Assembly: GCF_000331995.1 (NCBI RefSeq)
Contig: NC_020134.1
Location: forward strand, 1 to 64,000
Source: Thermoclostridium stercorarium subsp. stercorarium DSM 8532
GTDB lineage: Bacteria; Bacillota; Clostridia; DSM-8532
Direction: 5' to 3'
Length of the DNA stretch: 64,000 nt
Shown here: positions 36,549 to 44,944 of the stretch, one piece after another
Layout of the letters: the number at the start of each line of letters is the position of its first letter
Position numbering within the stretch: position 1 is the first letter of the stretch
The notes under the pieces: generated by a model
The model's input: only the letters and a program-made list of their open reading frames with translations
The model's database searches: none
What the model was told of the DNA's origin: nothing
Position numbers and translations under genes: made by a program

Positions 36549-37487
36549 ATGGAAGTAAACATTAAGGCTCAAAGTTGCATTGAGTTGCTTGAAAATTTTG
36601 AAAAAACGCAGCTTATGGCAAAGGGCGAAAAAATTAAGTTTGCCAATGTGGAAGGCAGAGATGTTTATAACATAACTGCTCCCTTTGATGTTGACGGGAA
36701 AAAAGTAATAGCTGCAAGAGTGGAAAAACGGGACTCTGAATTCTCGCAAGTGATGTTTTTTGTAAACGACGGTGAAACCTGGATTCCTATGAAAGGTACG
36801 CCGGTATTTGATCTTCAGGATCCGTTTGTAACCAAAATCAATGATGAAATTATTTTCGGCGGCGTAGATGTTTTCCAAAATGAAAACGCTCCGCACCAGC
36901 TGCTGTGGAGAACTTTTTTCTACCGTGGAAAAAGCATTTATGATCTGAAATTTTTTGCAAAAGGCCCGTTGGGAATGAAAGACATCAGACTGGTGGAACT
37001 GGCCGATAAAAAAATCGGGATATTTACAAGACCACAGGGAAAAATCGGGGGAAGAGGAAAGATAGGCTTTACTGTCATAAATACTTTGGAGGAACTCAAC
37101 GAAGAAGTAATTGAACGGGCGCCGCTTATCGAGAACCAGTTTATAGACGAAGAGTGGGGAGGAGTTAATGAGCTTCATCTCCTGAAAAACGGCAAAATAG
37201 GAGTATTGGGGCATATCGCCCGCTTTGACGATGAGGGCAACAGGCATTATTATCCCATGGTGTTTATGTTTGATCCTGTAACTAAAAAGGCTTCGCCTCT
37301 GAAAATCATTGCGGCGAGGAAAAACTTTGAAGAAGGTGAATTCAAAAGAAGCGATTTAAAAAACGTGGTTTTCAGCGGAGGCCTTATCAGACGGGAAGAC
37401 GGATACGCAGAGCTTTATGTTGGTGTAAGCGATGCAGAAGCGCACAAAATAGTAATTCCCGATCCGTTTATTCAATATGAAAATTAA
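36549..37487 (+). CDS. DUF1861/MTP-like protein (GT108-type beta-propeller)
   Basis: The 312-aa protein matches DUF1861, a five-bladed beta-propeller family shared with Leishmania mannosyltransferase/phosphorylases (CAZy GT108) and related to GH130. Visible features are FGGVDVFQNE, the repeated Asp-containing strands DLQDPFVTKIND and LRWRTFFYRG-like (LLWRTFFYRGK), KDIRLVELADKKIGIFTRPQG, and WGGVNELHLLKNGKIGVLGHIAR. Known relatives make or phosphorolyse beta-1,2-mannan. The bacterial members are less studied, so mannoside phosphorylase or transferase activity is inferred. It is a single gene ahead of RidA and the GH106-like enzyme. Confidence 0.75.
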   Translation: MEVNIKAQSCIELLENFEKTQLMAKGEKIKFANVEGRDVYNITAPFDVDGKKVIAARVEKRDSEFSQVMFFVNDGETWIPMKGTPVFDLQDPFVTKINDEIIFGGVDVFQNENAPHQLLWRTFFYRGKSIYDLKFFAKGPLGMKDIRLVELADKKIGIFTRPQGKIGGRGKIGFTVINTLEELNEEVIERAPLIENQFIDEEWGGVNELHLLKNGKIGVLGHIARFDDEGNRHYYPMVFMFDPVTKKASPLKIIAARKNFEEGEFKRSDLKNVVFSGGLIRREDGYAELYVGVSDAEAHKIVIPDPFIQYEN

Positions 37488-37692
37488 ATCGGAAAAAGAT
37501 TGGTTCTGCTTACAAAACTGCGGAAAACAGAAAGGAGCTGAAAGGCTTCTGCTGTTTTTTTATTTTTTGGAAATTGGGAAAATGGGTTTTTTATTGACAG
37601 CTAAAAAAAAATAACAATATACTGTACTTAAATATCCGCATTTCTTAACTTTTTGATATTATGCCGTCAAACAAAAATCCGGAGGGATGGTT

Positions 37693-38151
37693 ATGAGGAT
37701 AGAAAACAAAATATCCGAACTCGGATATACACTTCCAGAGGTATCTTCCGCAGGATTATACAAACCAGTGAGAAGAGTGGGGAATGTTCTTTATGTTTCA
37801 GGGCAAATACCCTGGGTCAACGGAGAAGTGAAATACTGGGGCAGGGCAGGTAAGGAACGTGATATTGAATATGCCCAGGATGCGGCACGCCTTTGTGTAT
37901 TAAATATGTTGGCCGCCGTTAAAAGTGAAGTGGGAGATTTGGACAAAATTAAACAGATAGTGAAGATTACCGTTATGGTTAACAGCGACGCCGATTTTGA
38001 CAAACAGCATATTGTTGCAAACGGTGCGTCCCAACTGTTAATAGACATATTCGGAGAGGAGGGACGGGCGGCAAGGTCCGCAATTGGCGTAAGCCAGCTT
38101 CCGCTTAATGTTACGGTTGAGGTAGAGGGAATAATTGAAATTGAAGAATGA
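37693..38151 (+). CDS. RidA family protein, copy 1
   Basis: The 152-aa protein belongs to the RidA/YjgF/UK114 superfamily, in the longer (about 150 aa) subgroup. Motifs are RRVGNVLYVSGQIPWVNGE, CVLNMLAAVKSEVGDLDKI and AIGVSQLPLNVTVEVEGI. Canonical RidA deaminates reactive 2-aminoacrylate and related imines; the catalytic Arg of that group lies near the C-terminus, which is SQLPLN here, so this subgroup may act on something else. ATG 37693 fits GGAGGG at 37681. It is 18 bases from the GH106-like gene. It is about three-quarters identical, by eye, to the copy at 61363. Confidence 0.85.
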   Translation: MRIENKISELGYTLPEVSSAGLYKPVRRVGNVLYVSGQIPWVNGEVKYWGRAGKERDIEYAQDAARLCVLNMLAAVKSEVGDLDKIKQIVKITVMVNSDADFDKQHIVANGASQLLIDIFGEEGRAARSAIGVSQLPLNVTVEVEGIIEIEE

Positions 38152-38169
38152 CATCAGGAGGCATCTGAC

Positions 38170-41100
38170 ATGTTTTTTAAAAATAGCCGGGAAGAATTTG
38201 ACGAGTCTCTTTTCCGCAACCCCACTTCGGAATATCGCTGTGCTCCGTTTTGGGCCTGGAATAAAAAACTGGACTGGGAAGACATGGAGAGGCATATAGA
38301 AATTTTTAAGGAAATGGGGATGGGCGGCTTTCATATCCACTCCAGAATAGGTCTTAACACTCCGTATTTAAGCGATGAATTCCTCGATTACGTCAAAAAA
38401 TGCAATGCCAAAGCCAAAGAACTGGGAATGTTGACCTGGCTCTACGATGAAGACAAATGGCCGTCGGGATTTGGAGGAGGCTTTGTCACGAAAGACCACA
38501 ATTTCAGGAGCAGGTATTTGCTGTTCTCACCGTTCTATCATCAGAGCGGTTATTATGAACGGCATATTCCCCGGGAAAACCGCCTTGGCATAGACGGGTA
38601 TCTTTCGTTAATCGCCGAGTATAAAGTGGTGCTTAAAAACGGATACCTAAGCTCGTATAAGAGAATTGAATCCGGTGATAATGATAGTGCGGAAGGTGAA
38701 ACCTGGTATGCCTACCGGGTGATATCAGGGGATTTACCATGGTTTAACAACCAGGCCTACGTAGATACGCTTAATAAAAAGGCTGTAGAGAAATTCATTG
38801 AAGTCACCCATGAAAAGTATTTTGAAATTTTGGGCGGGGAATTTTCAAAATCGGTACCCGCTGTTTTTACCGATGAACCTCAGTTTGTTCTGAAACAAAA
38901 CCTGCCTGAACCCGACAGCAGACAGGAAGTGGGAATTCCGTATACAGACTTGTTTGAGGAATCCTTCAGGCAAAGATTCGGATGCAGTTTTCTTGATAGT
39001 CTGCCCGAAATATTCTGGGAACTTGAGGGAGGTAAATTTTCCCGTATAAGATACTGGTACCATGAACACATAGCCGAATTATTTGCTTCTTCCTTTGCAG
39101 ATACCGTGGGCAGATGGTGCAGGGAACACAATCTCATGCTGACAGGCCATATGATGGCTGAAAGCACTCTGGAATCCCAAACCAGAGCGTTGGGCGAAGC
39201 CATGAGATCCTATCGCAGCTTTGATCTTCCCGGCGTTGATATATTGGCAAACAAATACGAATACAGCACGGTAAAACAGGCTCAGAGTGTGGCCAGGCAG
39301 TTTGGAAAGGCGGGGGTTTTAAGCGAGTTGTACGGGGTTACGAACTGGGATTTTGATTTTCGCGGGCATAAACTTCAGGGCGACTGGCAGGCCGCAATGG
39401 GAGTGAGCGTAAGGGTGCCGCATCTGAGCTGGCTCGGCATGGGCGGAGAATCCAAAAGGGATTATCCCGCGCCGGTTGATTATCATTCTCCATGGTACAA
39501 AAAATACCATATCATAGAAGATCATTTTTCAAGGGTAAATGTCTGCATGACCAGGGGTGTACCTTGCGTCAATATCGCCGTTATCCATCCGATAGAAAGC
39601 TATTGGCTCCTGTGGGGGCCCGACAGTCAGACAAAACAGAAACGGCTTAAACTCCAGCAGGAGTTCGAAAGCATAATTGACTGGCTTCTGTTTTCAAATC
39701 TGGATTTTGATTTTATTGCCGAGTCAATGGTAAAAGAATTGTACAGGGGTTCCGGAAACAGGCATACTCAATTCGGAGATATGAAATATGAAGTACTGAT
39801 TGTACCCGAGCTGATTACAATTCGTTCCGAGACGGTGAAAATGCTGATAAACCATTTGGAAAACGGCGGAAAGGTCATAATACTCGGAAACCTTCCGAAA
39901 ATAATCGACGGGGATTCAGACAGAAAATTTGACATAGAATGTTTGGGAGAATGTGTTATTAACAATTCCAAGTACGATTTGCTGGACGCGCTGGAGCCTT
40001 TCAGACAGATAGACATTGTCAACCGTGACAGTTCAAGGAATGAAAATTACCTGTACCAGTTACGGGATGAAGCCGAATGCAAATGGCTGTTCATTGCCCC
40101 GGGCAAACCGGTGGAGGCATTGAAACTGCCTGAAGAAAAGGTTTTGACCGTAAAGGTCAGGGGAAGCTATGAGGTATGGCGTTACGACACTTTTACCGGA
40201 GAAAAACAGAAAATACAGGCGCGCGGAAAAGACGGGTGGACATATTTTGAACAGACGGCATATGAGCATGACAGTTTCCTTTACCGGCTTTTGAAAACCG
40301 GGACGAACGATACGACCGAAAAATCCGTAAGCTCCGGCGTCGGTAGACAAGTCAATAAAGGCGTGAAATATATCAAATATTTAAACGGCCCGTGGGAATA
40401 CAGGCTTTCAGAAAAGAACGTACTGTTGCTGGACATGGCCAGGTACAGCCTTGATAACGGCGAAATTTCTGAAAGGGAAGAAGTACTCAGGATTGACGAC
40501 AAAATAAGAACAAAACTCGGCTACCCTCTCAGGACCGACAGTTTTCCGCAGCCATGGCTTTCACCGGCTGAGGCCGAATGCCCGCATACGGTAAAACTGT
40601 ATTTCGAAATCGAGTCGGAAACCGATGTGCATGAAGCGGAGCTCGCCTTTGAGGGGAAAGGAGTCACCGCGGAATGGAATAACGTGGCTGTAACAGACCG
40701 GGCGGACGGCTTTTTCATCGATAAATGCTTTAATGTTATGAAATTACCGGGGATAAAAAAGGGCGTAAATCAGCTTGTATTGACCGTTCCGTTCGGGGAA
40801 AAAACCGACCTGGAGTGGTGTTTTATCACAGGCAATTTCGGAACGTGCGTAAAAGGTGATAAAGTCATTATTACGAATCCTCCGGAACGCTTGTTTTTCG
40901 GTGACGTGACAAGGCAGGGACTGAGTTTTTACGGAGGCAATATTACGTATATTGTAAATATTGACGTCCCTGAGGGGGAAATGACAGTAGAAATCCCGCA
41001 GTACAGGGGTGCCCTTGTGGAAGTTGCGCTGGATAATGCCAAAAAAGGGGATATTATATTCTCGCCGTACAGGCTGAATTTGGGTTACGTATCGCAGGGA

Positions 41101-41286
41101 GAGCATACGATTGAGATAACCCTTTACGGCAACAGGTTTAACATGTTCGGCCAGCTGCACAACTGTAACAGGGTTGAAAAATACTACGGCCCTAATACCT
41201 GGCGTACGAAAGGGAACGCTTTCGCCTACGAATACCAGCTTCGTGAATTTGGAATTATAGCCGCCCCGCTTATATATATTGAATAA
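38170..41286 (+). CDS. Large GH106-like glycoside hydrolase
   Basis: The 1038-aa cytoplasmic protein has no signal peptide. The N-terminus (NPTSEYRCAPFWAWNKKLD, FKEMGMGGFHIHSR, LTWLYDEDKWPSGFGGG) matches GH106 alpha-L-rhamnosidase-like enzymes, as does FTDEPQF near residue 233. A middle Rossmann-like region (ITIRSETVKMLINHLENGGKVIILG) and a C-terminal galactose-binding-like domain with PHTVKLYFEIES follow. GH106 enzymes cleave alpha-L-rhamnose from pectin or flavonoid glycosides, but many relatives are untested, so substrate is open. AGGAGG sets ATG 38170. It is coupled to RidA upstream. Confidence 0.75.
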   Translation: MFFKNSREEFDESLFRNPTSEYRCAPFWAWNKKLDWEDMERHIEIFKEMGMGGFHIHSRIGLNTPYLSDEFLDYVKKCNAKAKELGMLTWLYDEDKWPSGFGGGFVTKDHNFRSRYLLFSPFYHQSGYYERHIPRENRLGIDGYLSLIAEYKVVLKNGYLSSYKRIESGDNDSAEGETWYAYRVISGDLPWFNNQAYVDTLNKKAVEKFIEVTHEKYFEILGGEFSKSVPAVFTDEPQFVLKQNLPEPDSRQEVGIPYTDLFEESFRQRFGCSFLDSLPEIFWELEGGKFSRIRYWYHEHIAELFASSFADTVGRWCREHNLMLTGHMMAESTLESQTRALGEAMRSYRSFDLPGVDILANKYEYSTVKQAQSVARQFGKAGVLSELYGVTNWDFDFRGHKLQGDWQAAMGVSVRVPHLSWLGMGGESKRDYPAPVDYHSPWYKKYHIIEDHFSRVNVCMTRGVPCVNIAVIHPIESYWLLWGPDSQTKQKRLKLQQEFESIIDWLLFSNLDFDFIAESMVKELYRGSGNRHTQFGDMKYEVLIVPELITIRSETVKMLINHLENGGKVIILGNLPKIIDGDSDRKFDIECLGECVINNSKYDLLDALEPFRQIDIVNRDSSRNENYLYQLRDEAECKWLFIAPGKPVEALKLPEEKVLTVKVRGSYEVWRYDTFTGEKQKIQARGKDGWTYFEQTAYEHDSFLYRLLKTGTNDTTEKSVSSGVGRQVNKGVKYIKYLNGPWEYRLSEKNVLLLDMARYSLDNGEISEREEVLRIDDKIRTKLGYPLRTDSFPQPWLSPAEAECPHTVKLYFEIESETDVHEAELAFEGKGVTAEWNNVAVTDRADGFFIDKCFNVMKLPGIKKGVNQLVLTVPFGEKTDLEWCFITGNFGTCVKGDKVIITNPPERLFFGDVTRQGLSFYGGNITYIVNIDVPEGEMTVEIPQYRGALVEVALDNAKKGDIIFSPYRLNLGYVSQGEHTIEITLYGNRFNMFGQLHNCNRVEKYYGPNTWRTKGNAFAYEYQLREFGIIAAPLIYIE

Positions 41287-41328
41287 ATGAAAAGGCGGTA
41301 TAGAAGGCAGCCTGACCCGGATGCCTTT

Positions 41329-42657
41329 TTACTGTTTCATGCAGTATTTTCTGTATAGCGGGGCATATATTTCCGCGTCGCGGACAACACAGCCCGTAGT
41401 TCCTCCAGCGCGCATTATTTCCACACACTTTCCGCATGTAATACAGCATTTGTTCCTATCAAGGCCTTTGCCCGATAGGATGTCTTTTGCAAAATCGGGA
41501 TATGCGAAAGACTGGCGACCGAAACCTATAATCTTTGCAAGGCCTTTTTCCAGCACTCCCGCCGCAATAAACGGAGCAAATTCCCTTGGCCAGCTGTAGC
41601 CTGTACCGACAACGGCAATATCGGGAACATTTTTCTGTATCTCCCCTATGCCCGATATCAGCCTGCAAATACCCTCAAGAGGATGTTCGGGGGGAATATA
41701 ACTTCCCCTGTCGTAAGGCCTGTTCACATGAGGATTGTAGTATGGTGTTCCCATAGTAATGTTAATAAGAGGCATTCCTGATTCCTTTAAGATTTTAACC
41801 AGCCGAACGGGTTCTGAAAAATCAGGTTTTAAATAATCCTCCTTATCCACTCCGAATCCGTACGGATACGGAATTCCGTCATAAATGTTCAAACGGGTGG
41901 TTATGATAAAATCATCACCCAGCCTGTCCCTGATTTTTTTCACGGTATTAAGAAGAAACCTTGTCCTTCCTTCAAATGTTTCGCCGTATTTGCCTTTGCG
42001 GGTGAATGCCGAAAGAAGCTCGGAATTAAGGTACCTGTGGCAGCATTTGACGTCCACGCCGTGAAAACCTGCTTCTTTTGCAAGTACCGCCGCTTCAACA
42101 AACTTGTCTTCCAGTTGTTCAAGCTCTGTGTCACTGATTACCGGATAATTTTCGTCAATGTCAAGCATGGGATCCAGGTAGGGGTTATGAGCCGCTATCA
42201 CCGGCGCAGGCCTGCCGTCGGGCTTGCTGAACCTTCCCGAATGGGTAAGCTGCATAATCAGTAACGGGGTAAAACCAAATTCTTTATTGGAATTTTCAAT
42301 TATATTGCCGCACAGTTTCCGGAATGACGAGACATTATTCCGGTGAATCCACAACTGGCGAGGGTTTGTCCTTCCTTCGGGCACGACGGCCACTGCTTCA
42401 AACCAAATCAGTGCGGCCCCGCTTCGGGAAAACCGTTCATATCTTCTGAACGTAAGTTCGTCAGGACTTCCGTCATATTTCCCGTCACAGCCCTCCATCG
42501 GGTTTATTGCCAGCGAGTTCGCCAATGTGAAACCGCCGATTTTGACTTTTCTTGATAAGTATTCCGTGTTAAGGGAAAGAGGGATATCCAGTCGGTTTTC
42601 TGAAATGTCGTTTTTGAACTCTTCGATATTGCGATAACTGAAAGGTCTAAATTCCAT
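41329..42657 (-). CDS. NADH:flavin oxidoreductase, Old Yellow Enzyme-like, with C-terminal Cys cluster
   Basis: The 442-aa protein has the FMN-binding TIM-barrel of the OYE/2,4-dienoyl-CoA-reductase group: FTLANSLAINPMEG near the N-terminus, LIMQLTHSGRFS, AGFHGVDVKCCHRYLNSELLS, and an FMN-phosphate site near VVGTGYSWPREF. The C-terminus ends with a Cys-rich stretch, CCITCGKCVEIM then TTGC, resembling the 4Fe-4S ligands of the larger reductases, but the FAD/NAD domain is missing. It could reduce enoates or unsaturated rings. Convergent with the GH106-like gene and divergent from the Gfo/Idh gene. Confidence 0.85.
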   Translation of the reverse strand: MEFRPFSYRNIEEFKNDISENRLDIPLSLNTEYLSRKVKIGGFTLANSLAINPMEGCDGKYDGSPDELTFRRYERFSRSGAALIWFEAVAVVPEGRTNPRQLWIHRNNVSSFRKLCGNIIENSNKEFGFTPLLIMQLTHSGRFSKPDGRPAPVIAAHNPYLDPMLDIDENYPVISDTELEQLEDKFVEAAVLAKEAGFHGVDVKCCHRYLNSELLSAFTRKGKYGETFEGRTRFLLNTVKKIRDRLGDDFIITTRLNIYDGIPYPYGFGVDKEDYLKPDFSEPVRLVKILKESGMPLINITMGTPYYNPHVNRPYDRGSYIPPEHPLEGICRLISGIGEIQKNVPDIAVVGTGYSWPREFAPFIAAGVLEKGLAKIIGFGRQSFAYPDFAKDILSGKGLDRNKCCITCGKCVEIMRAGGTTGCVVRDAEIYAPLYRKYCMKQ

Positions 42658-42866
42658 TATGATTTCACCCTGTTCTTTTTAAATATAAAAAATTACCGCA
42701 AAAATTTTACTTCCTGTTATTGTGGAGAAAGTTGTGATAAGATGAAATTAGTTAATAGGTCATGCCTTTAAAGATAGTATATATTATCATTGCCTGAAAT
42801 TCTACAACATACTTGCTTATTAATTTGCTTTTTTTATGCCGGATACAAAACGGGGGGGATTTATCA
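42658..42866. promoter_or_regulatory. Divergent promoter region between the OYE-like and Gfo/Idh-like genes
   Basis: The 209-base gap separates two outward-facing genes and must carry both promoters. GGGTGA and GGGGGGGAT ribosome sites lie at either end. I see no confident operator; ATATTATCAT-like AT tracts near 42780 are not specific. Confidence 0.4.
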
Positions 42867-44090
42867 ATGGAAAGGTCGGTTTCGGTTGTTGTTGTCGGAA
42901 TCGGAGGGTTTGGTTACAGTTATCTCAAAGGAATATTCCATAACGGGGACAGATGCAAGATAAACATAGCGGGGGTTGTCGAGCCGTATCCGGAAAACTG
43001 CGCATGCATTGCCGAAATAAAAAACAGAAACATACCCGTTTTCAGAAGTCTTCAGGAATTTTATTCAAGCAGTTTTGCAGATTTTGCAGTTATCGTCTCA
43101 CCAATTCAGTTCCACAGTGATCAGGTCTGTTACGCTTTGGAAATGGGGAGCCATGTTTTATGCGAAAAACCTATCAGTGCAACGGTGCAGGACGCAAGAA
43201 AAATGATGAAAGCAAGGGACAAATCGGGAAAAATTCTCGCAATAGGCTATCAGTGGTCGTTCAGTGATGAAATTCAGCAGCTGAAAAAGAATATACTTTC
43301 GGGGCTTTACGGCCGGCCGAAGAGACTGAAAACAATTGTTTTGTGGTCCAGGGGCGTTAAATATTACAGCAGAAGCTGGGCAGGCAAGTTAAGGGACGCG
43401 TCGGGCAGATGGATCCTTGACAGTATTGCCAACAACGCCGCAGCACATTATCTTCATAACATGTTTTTTGTAACCGGAAAAAGCAAATACATCAGTGCGG
43501 TTCCGAAAACCGTTCAGGCTGAATTGTACCGGGCGAACGACATTGAAAACTTTGACACCGTGGCGGCAAGAATTTTTACTGATGATAACACCGAAATGAT
43601 GTTTTTTGCCTCCCATGCCCATGCAGCTGAAGGGAAAATACTGAAATTCTGCTATGAATTCACCGAAGGCACGATTTACTATTCCGATGAGAGAGGAAAC
43701 ATTTCCTTTGAAGCCCGTCTGAAAAATGGTTCGGTAATTCGTTATAATAATCCGTCTCTTGACAGCTATTCAAAATTTTGCAGATTTATTGAACAGGTAG
43801 GGAACAATGAACCGGTCTCCTGCGGCCCTGAAGCGGCTTATTCCCACATTTTGTGCGTTAACGGCATGCAGGAATCAATGCCCGGGATTGTAACTTTCCC
43901 GGATAATCTGATTAAGAGGGAAAAACTCTCTGACGGGGATGAGGTAATTTTCGTCGAAGGTCTTGAGAATACCCTGACCGAATGCTATGAGCTTTGGAAG
44001 TTACCAAGCGAAAAGGGTATTGCGTGGGCAAAAGCCGGAAAGGAAATAAACCTGACGGGTTATTCATTCTTTCCTGCGCAGACTCTTTAG
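42867..44090 (+). CDS. Gfo/Idh/MocA family oxidoreductase
   Basis: The 407-aa protein starts with a Rossmann motif (VVVVGIGGFGYSYLKGI), followed by the family lysine motif LCEKPISATVQDARKMM and the C-terminal alpha/beta domain with WILDSIANNAAAHYLHNMF, near where the catalytic His lies. Members oxidise or reduce sugars and inositols with NAD(P), and some start C-glycoside breakdown by oxidising C3. The substrate here is unknown. ATG 42867 follows GGGGGGGAT, well before the long upstream frame. It begins a three-gene operon with the SDR and FAD genes. Confidence 0.85.
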   Translation: MERSVSVVVVGIGGFGYSYLKGIFHNGDRCKINIAGVVEPYPENCACIAEIKNRNIPVFRSLQEFYSSSFADFAVIVSPIQFHSDQVCYALEMGSHVLCEKPISATVQDARKMMKARDKSGKILAIGYQWSFSDEIQQLKKNILSGLYGRPKRLKTIVLWSRGVKYYSRSWAGKLRDASGRWILDSIANNAAAHYLHNMFFVTGKSKYISAVPKTVQAELYRANDIENFDTVAARIFTDDNTEMMFFASHAHAAEGKILKFCYEFTEGTIYYSDERGNISFEARLKNGSVIRYNNPSLDSYSKFCRFIEQVGNNEPVSCGPEAAYSHILCVNGMQESMPGIVTFPDNLIKREKLSDGDEVIFVEGLENTLTECYELWKLPSEKGIAWAKAGKEINLTGYSFFPAQTL

Positions 44091-44137
44091 CTCAGAAGAA
44101 AATTATACTTTTACCGGATGAAAAGGAGGGATAGGCT

Positions 44138-44905
44138 GTGAAAAAAACGGCGGTAGTCACCGGGGGAAGCCGCGGAATAGGGCTGGGAATTGTCAAGCAG
44201 CTTGGGGCCGACGGCTTTTCAGTGGTTATAATGTCGTCAGGACCGGAGGAAAAATACAGGGGAACGCTTGATGAACTGAAAAAAAGAAATGTGGATTATT
44301 TATATGTTCAGGGTGATATAGCCAAACACAGTGACAGAGTAAAATGTGTTGACATGGCGGTTGCAAGGTATGGCAGAATAGACGTACTTGTCAACAATGC
44401 CGGCGTTGCTCCGAAAGAACGCGTAGACATTCTTGACATGACCGAAGAAAGCTATGACTACGTTATGAATATAAACACCAAAGGTACGATGTTTATGACT
44501 CAGTACGCGGCCAAGAGAATGATGATTCAGGAGCCTGTAAACGGAGTCCGCGGGATAATAATAAATATATCCTCTATTTCGGCCGAAGTCTCTTCGGTAA
44601 ACAGGGGGGAATACTGTATTTCGAAGGCCGGAATATCAATGCTCACGAAGCTTTATGCCGACAGGCTTGCGCCCGAGGGCATTTATGTTTATGAAATCCG
44701 GCCGGGTATAATTGAAACAGATATGACGGCTAAAGTCAAGGACAAATATGATCGGATGTTTCAGGAAGGAATATGTCCCATAAACAGGTGGGGAACCCCT
44801 GAAGATGTAGGTCTTGCGGTTTCGGCTCTGTGTTCTGGCAAATTCAGGTATACCACCGGACAATGCATTTACGTGGACGGAGGTTTCCATATCCGCCGGC
44901 TTTAA
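44138..44905 (+). CDS. Short-chain dehydrogenase/reductase
   Basis: The 255-aa protein has the SDR cofactor motif TGGSRGIG, NNAG (VNNAGVAP), the catalytic Ser (NISSISAEVSS), YCISK (YxxxK), and PGIIETDM. The C-terminus YTTGQCIYVDGGFHI is typical of classical SDRs of the FabG type, but many sugar and steroid dehydrogenases share it. GTG 44138 with AAGGAGGG upstream. It lies 47 bases after the Gfo/Idh gene and 39 before the FAD gene. Confidence 0.88.
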   Translation: MKKTAVVTGGSRGIGLGIVKQLGADGFSVVIMSSGPEEKYRGTLDELKKRNVDYLYVQGDIAKHSDRVKCVDMAVARYGRIDVLVNNAGVAPKERVDILDMTEESYDYVMNINTKGTMFMTQYAAKRMMIQEPVNGVRGIIINISSISAEVSSVNRGEYCISKAGISMLTKLYADRLAPEGIYVYEIRPGIIETDMTAKVKDKYDRMFQEGICPINRWGTPEDVGLAVSALCSGKFRYTTGQCIYVDGGFHIRRL

Positions 44906-44944
44906 GTGTGTGAAACGATTATGGAATAAAAGGGGGATAATCCG

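Noticed and set aside
36495-37247. 250-aa frame opposite the DUF1861 gene
   Set aside because: A complementary-strand shadow of a well-supported gene; no ribosome site.
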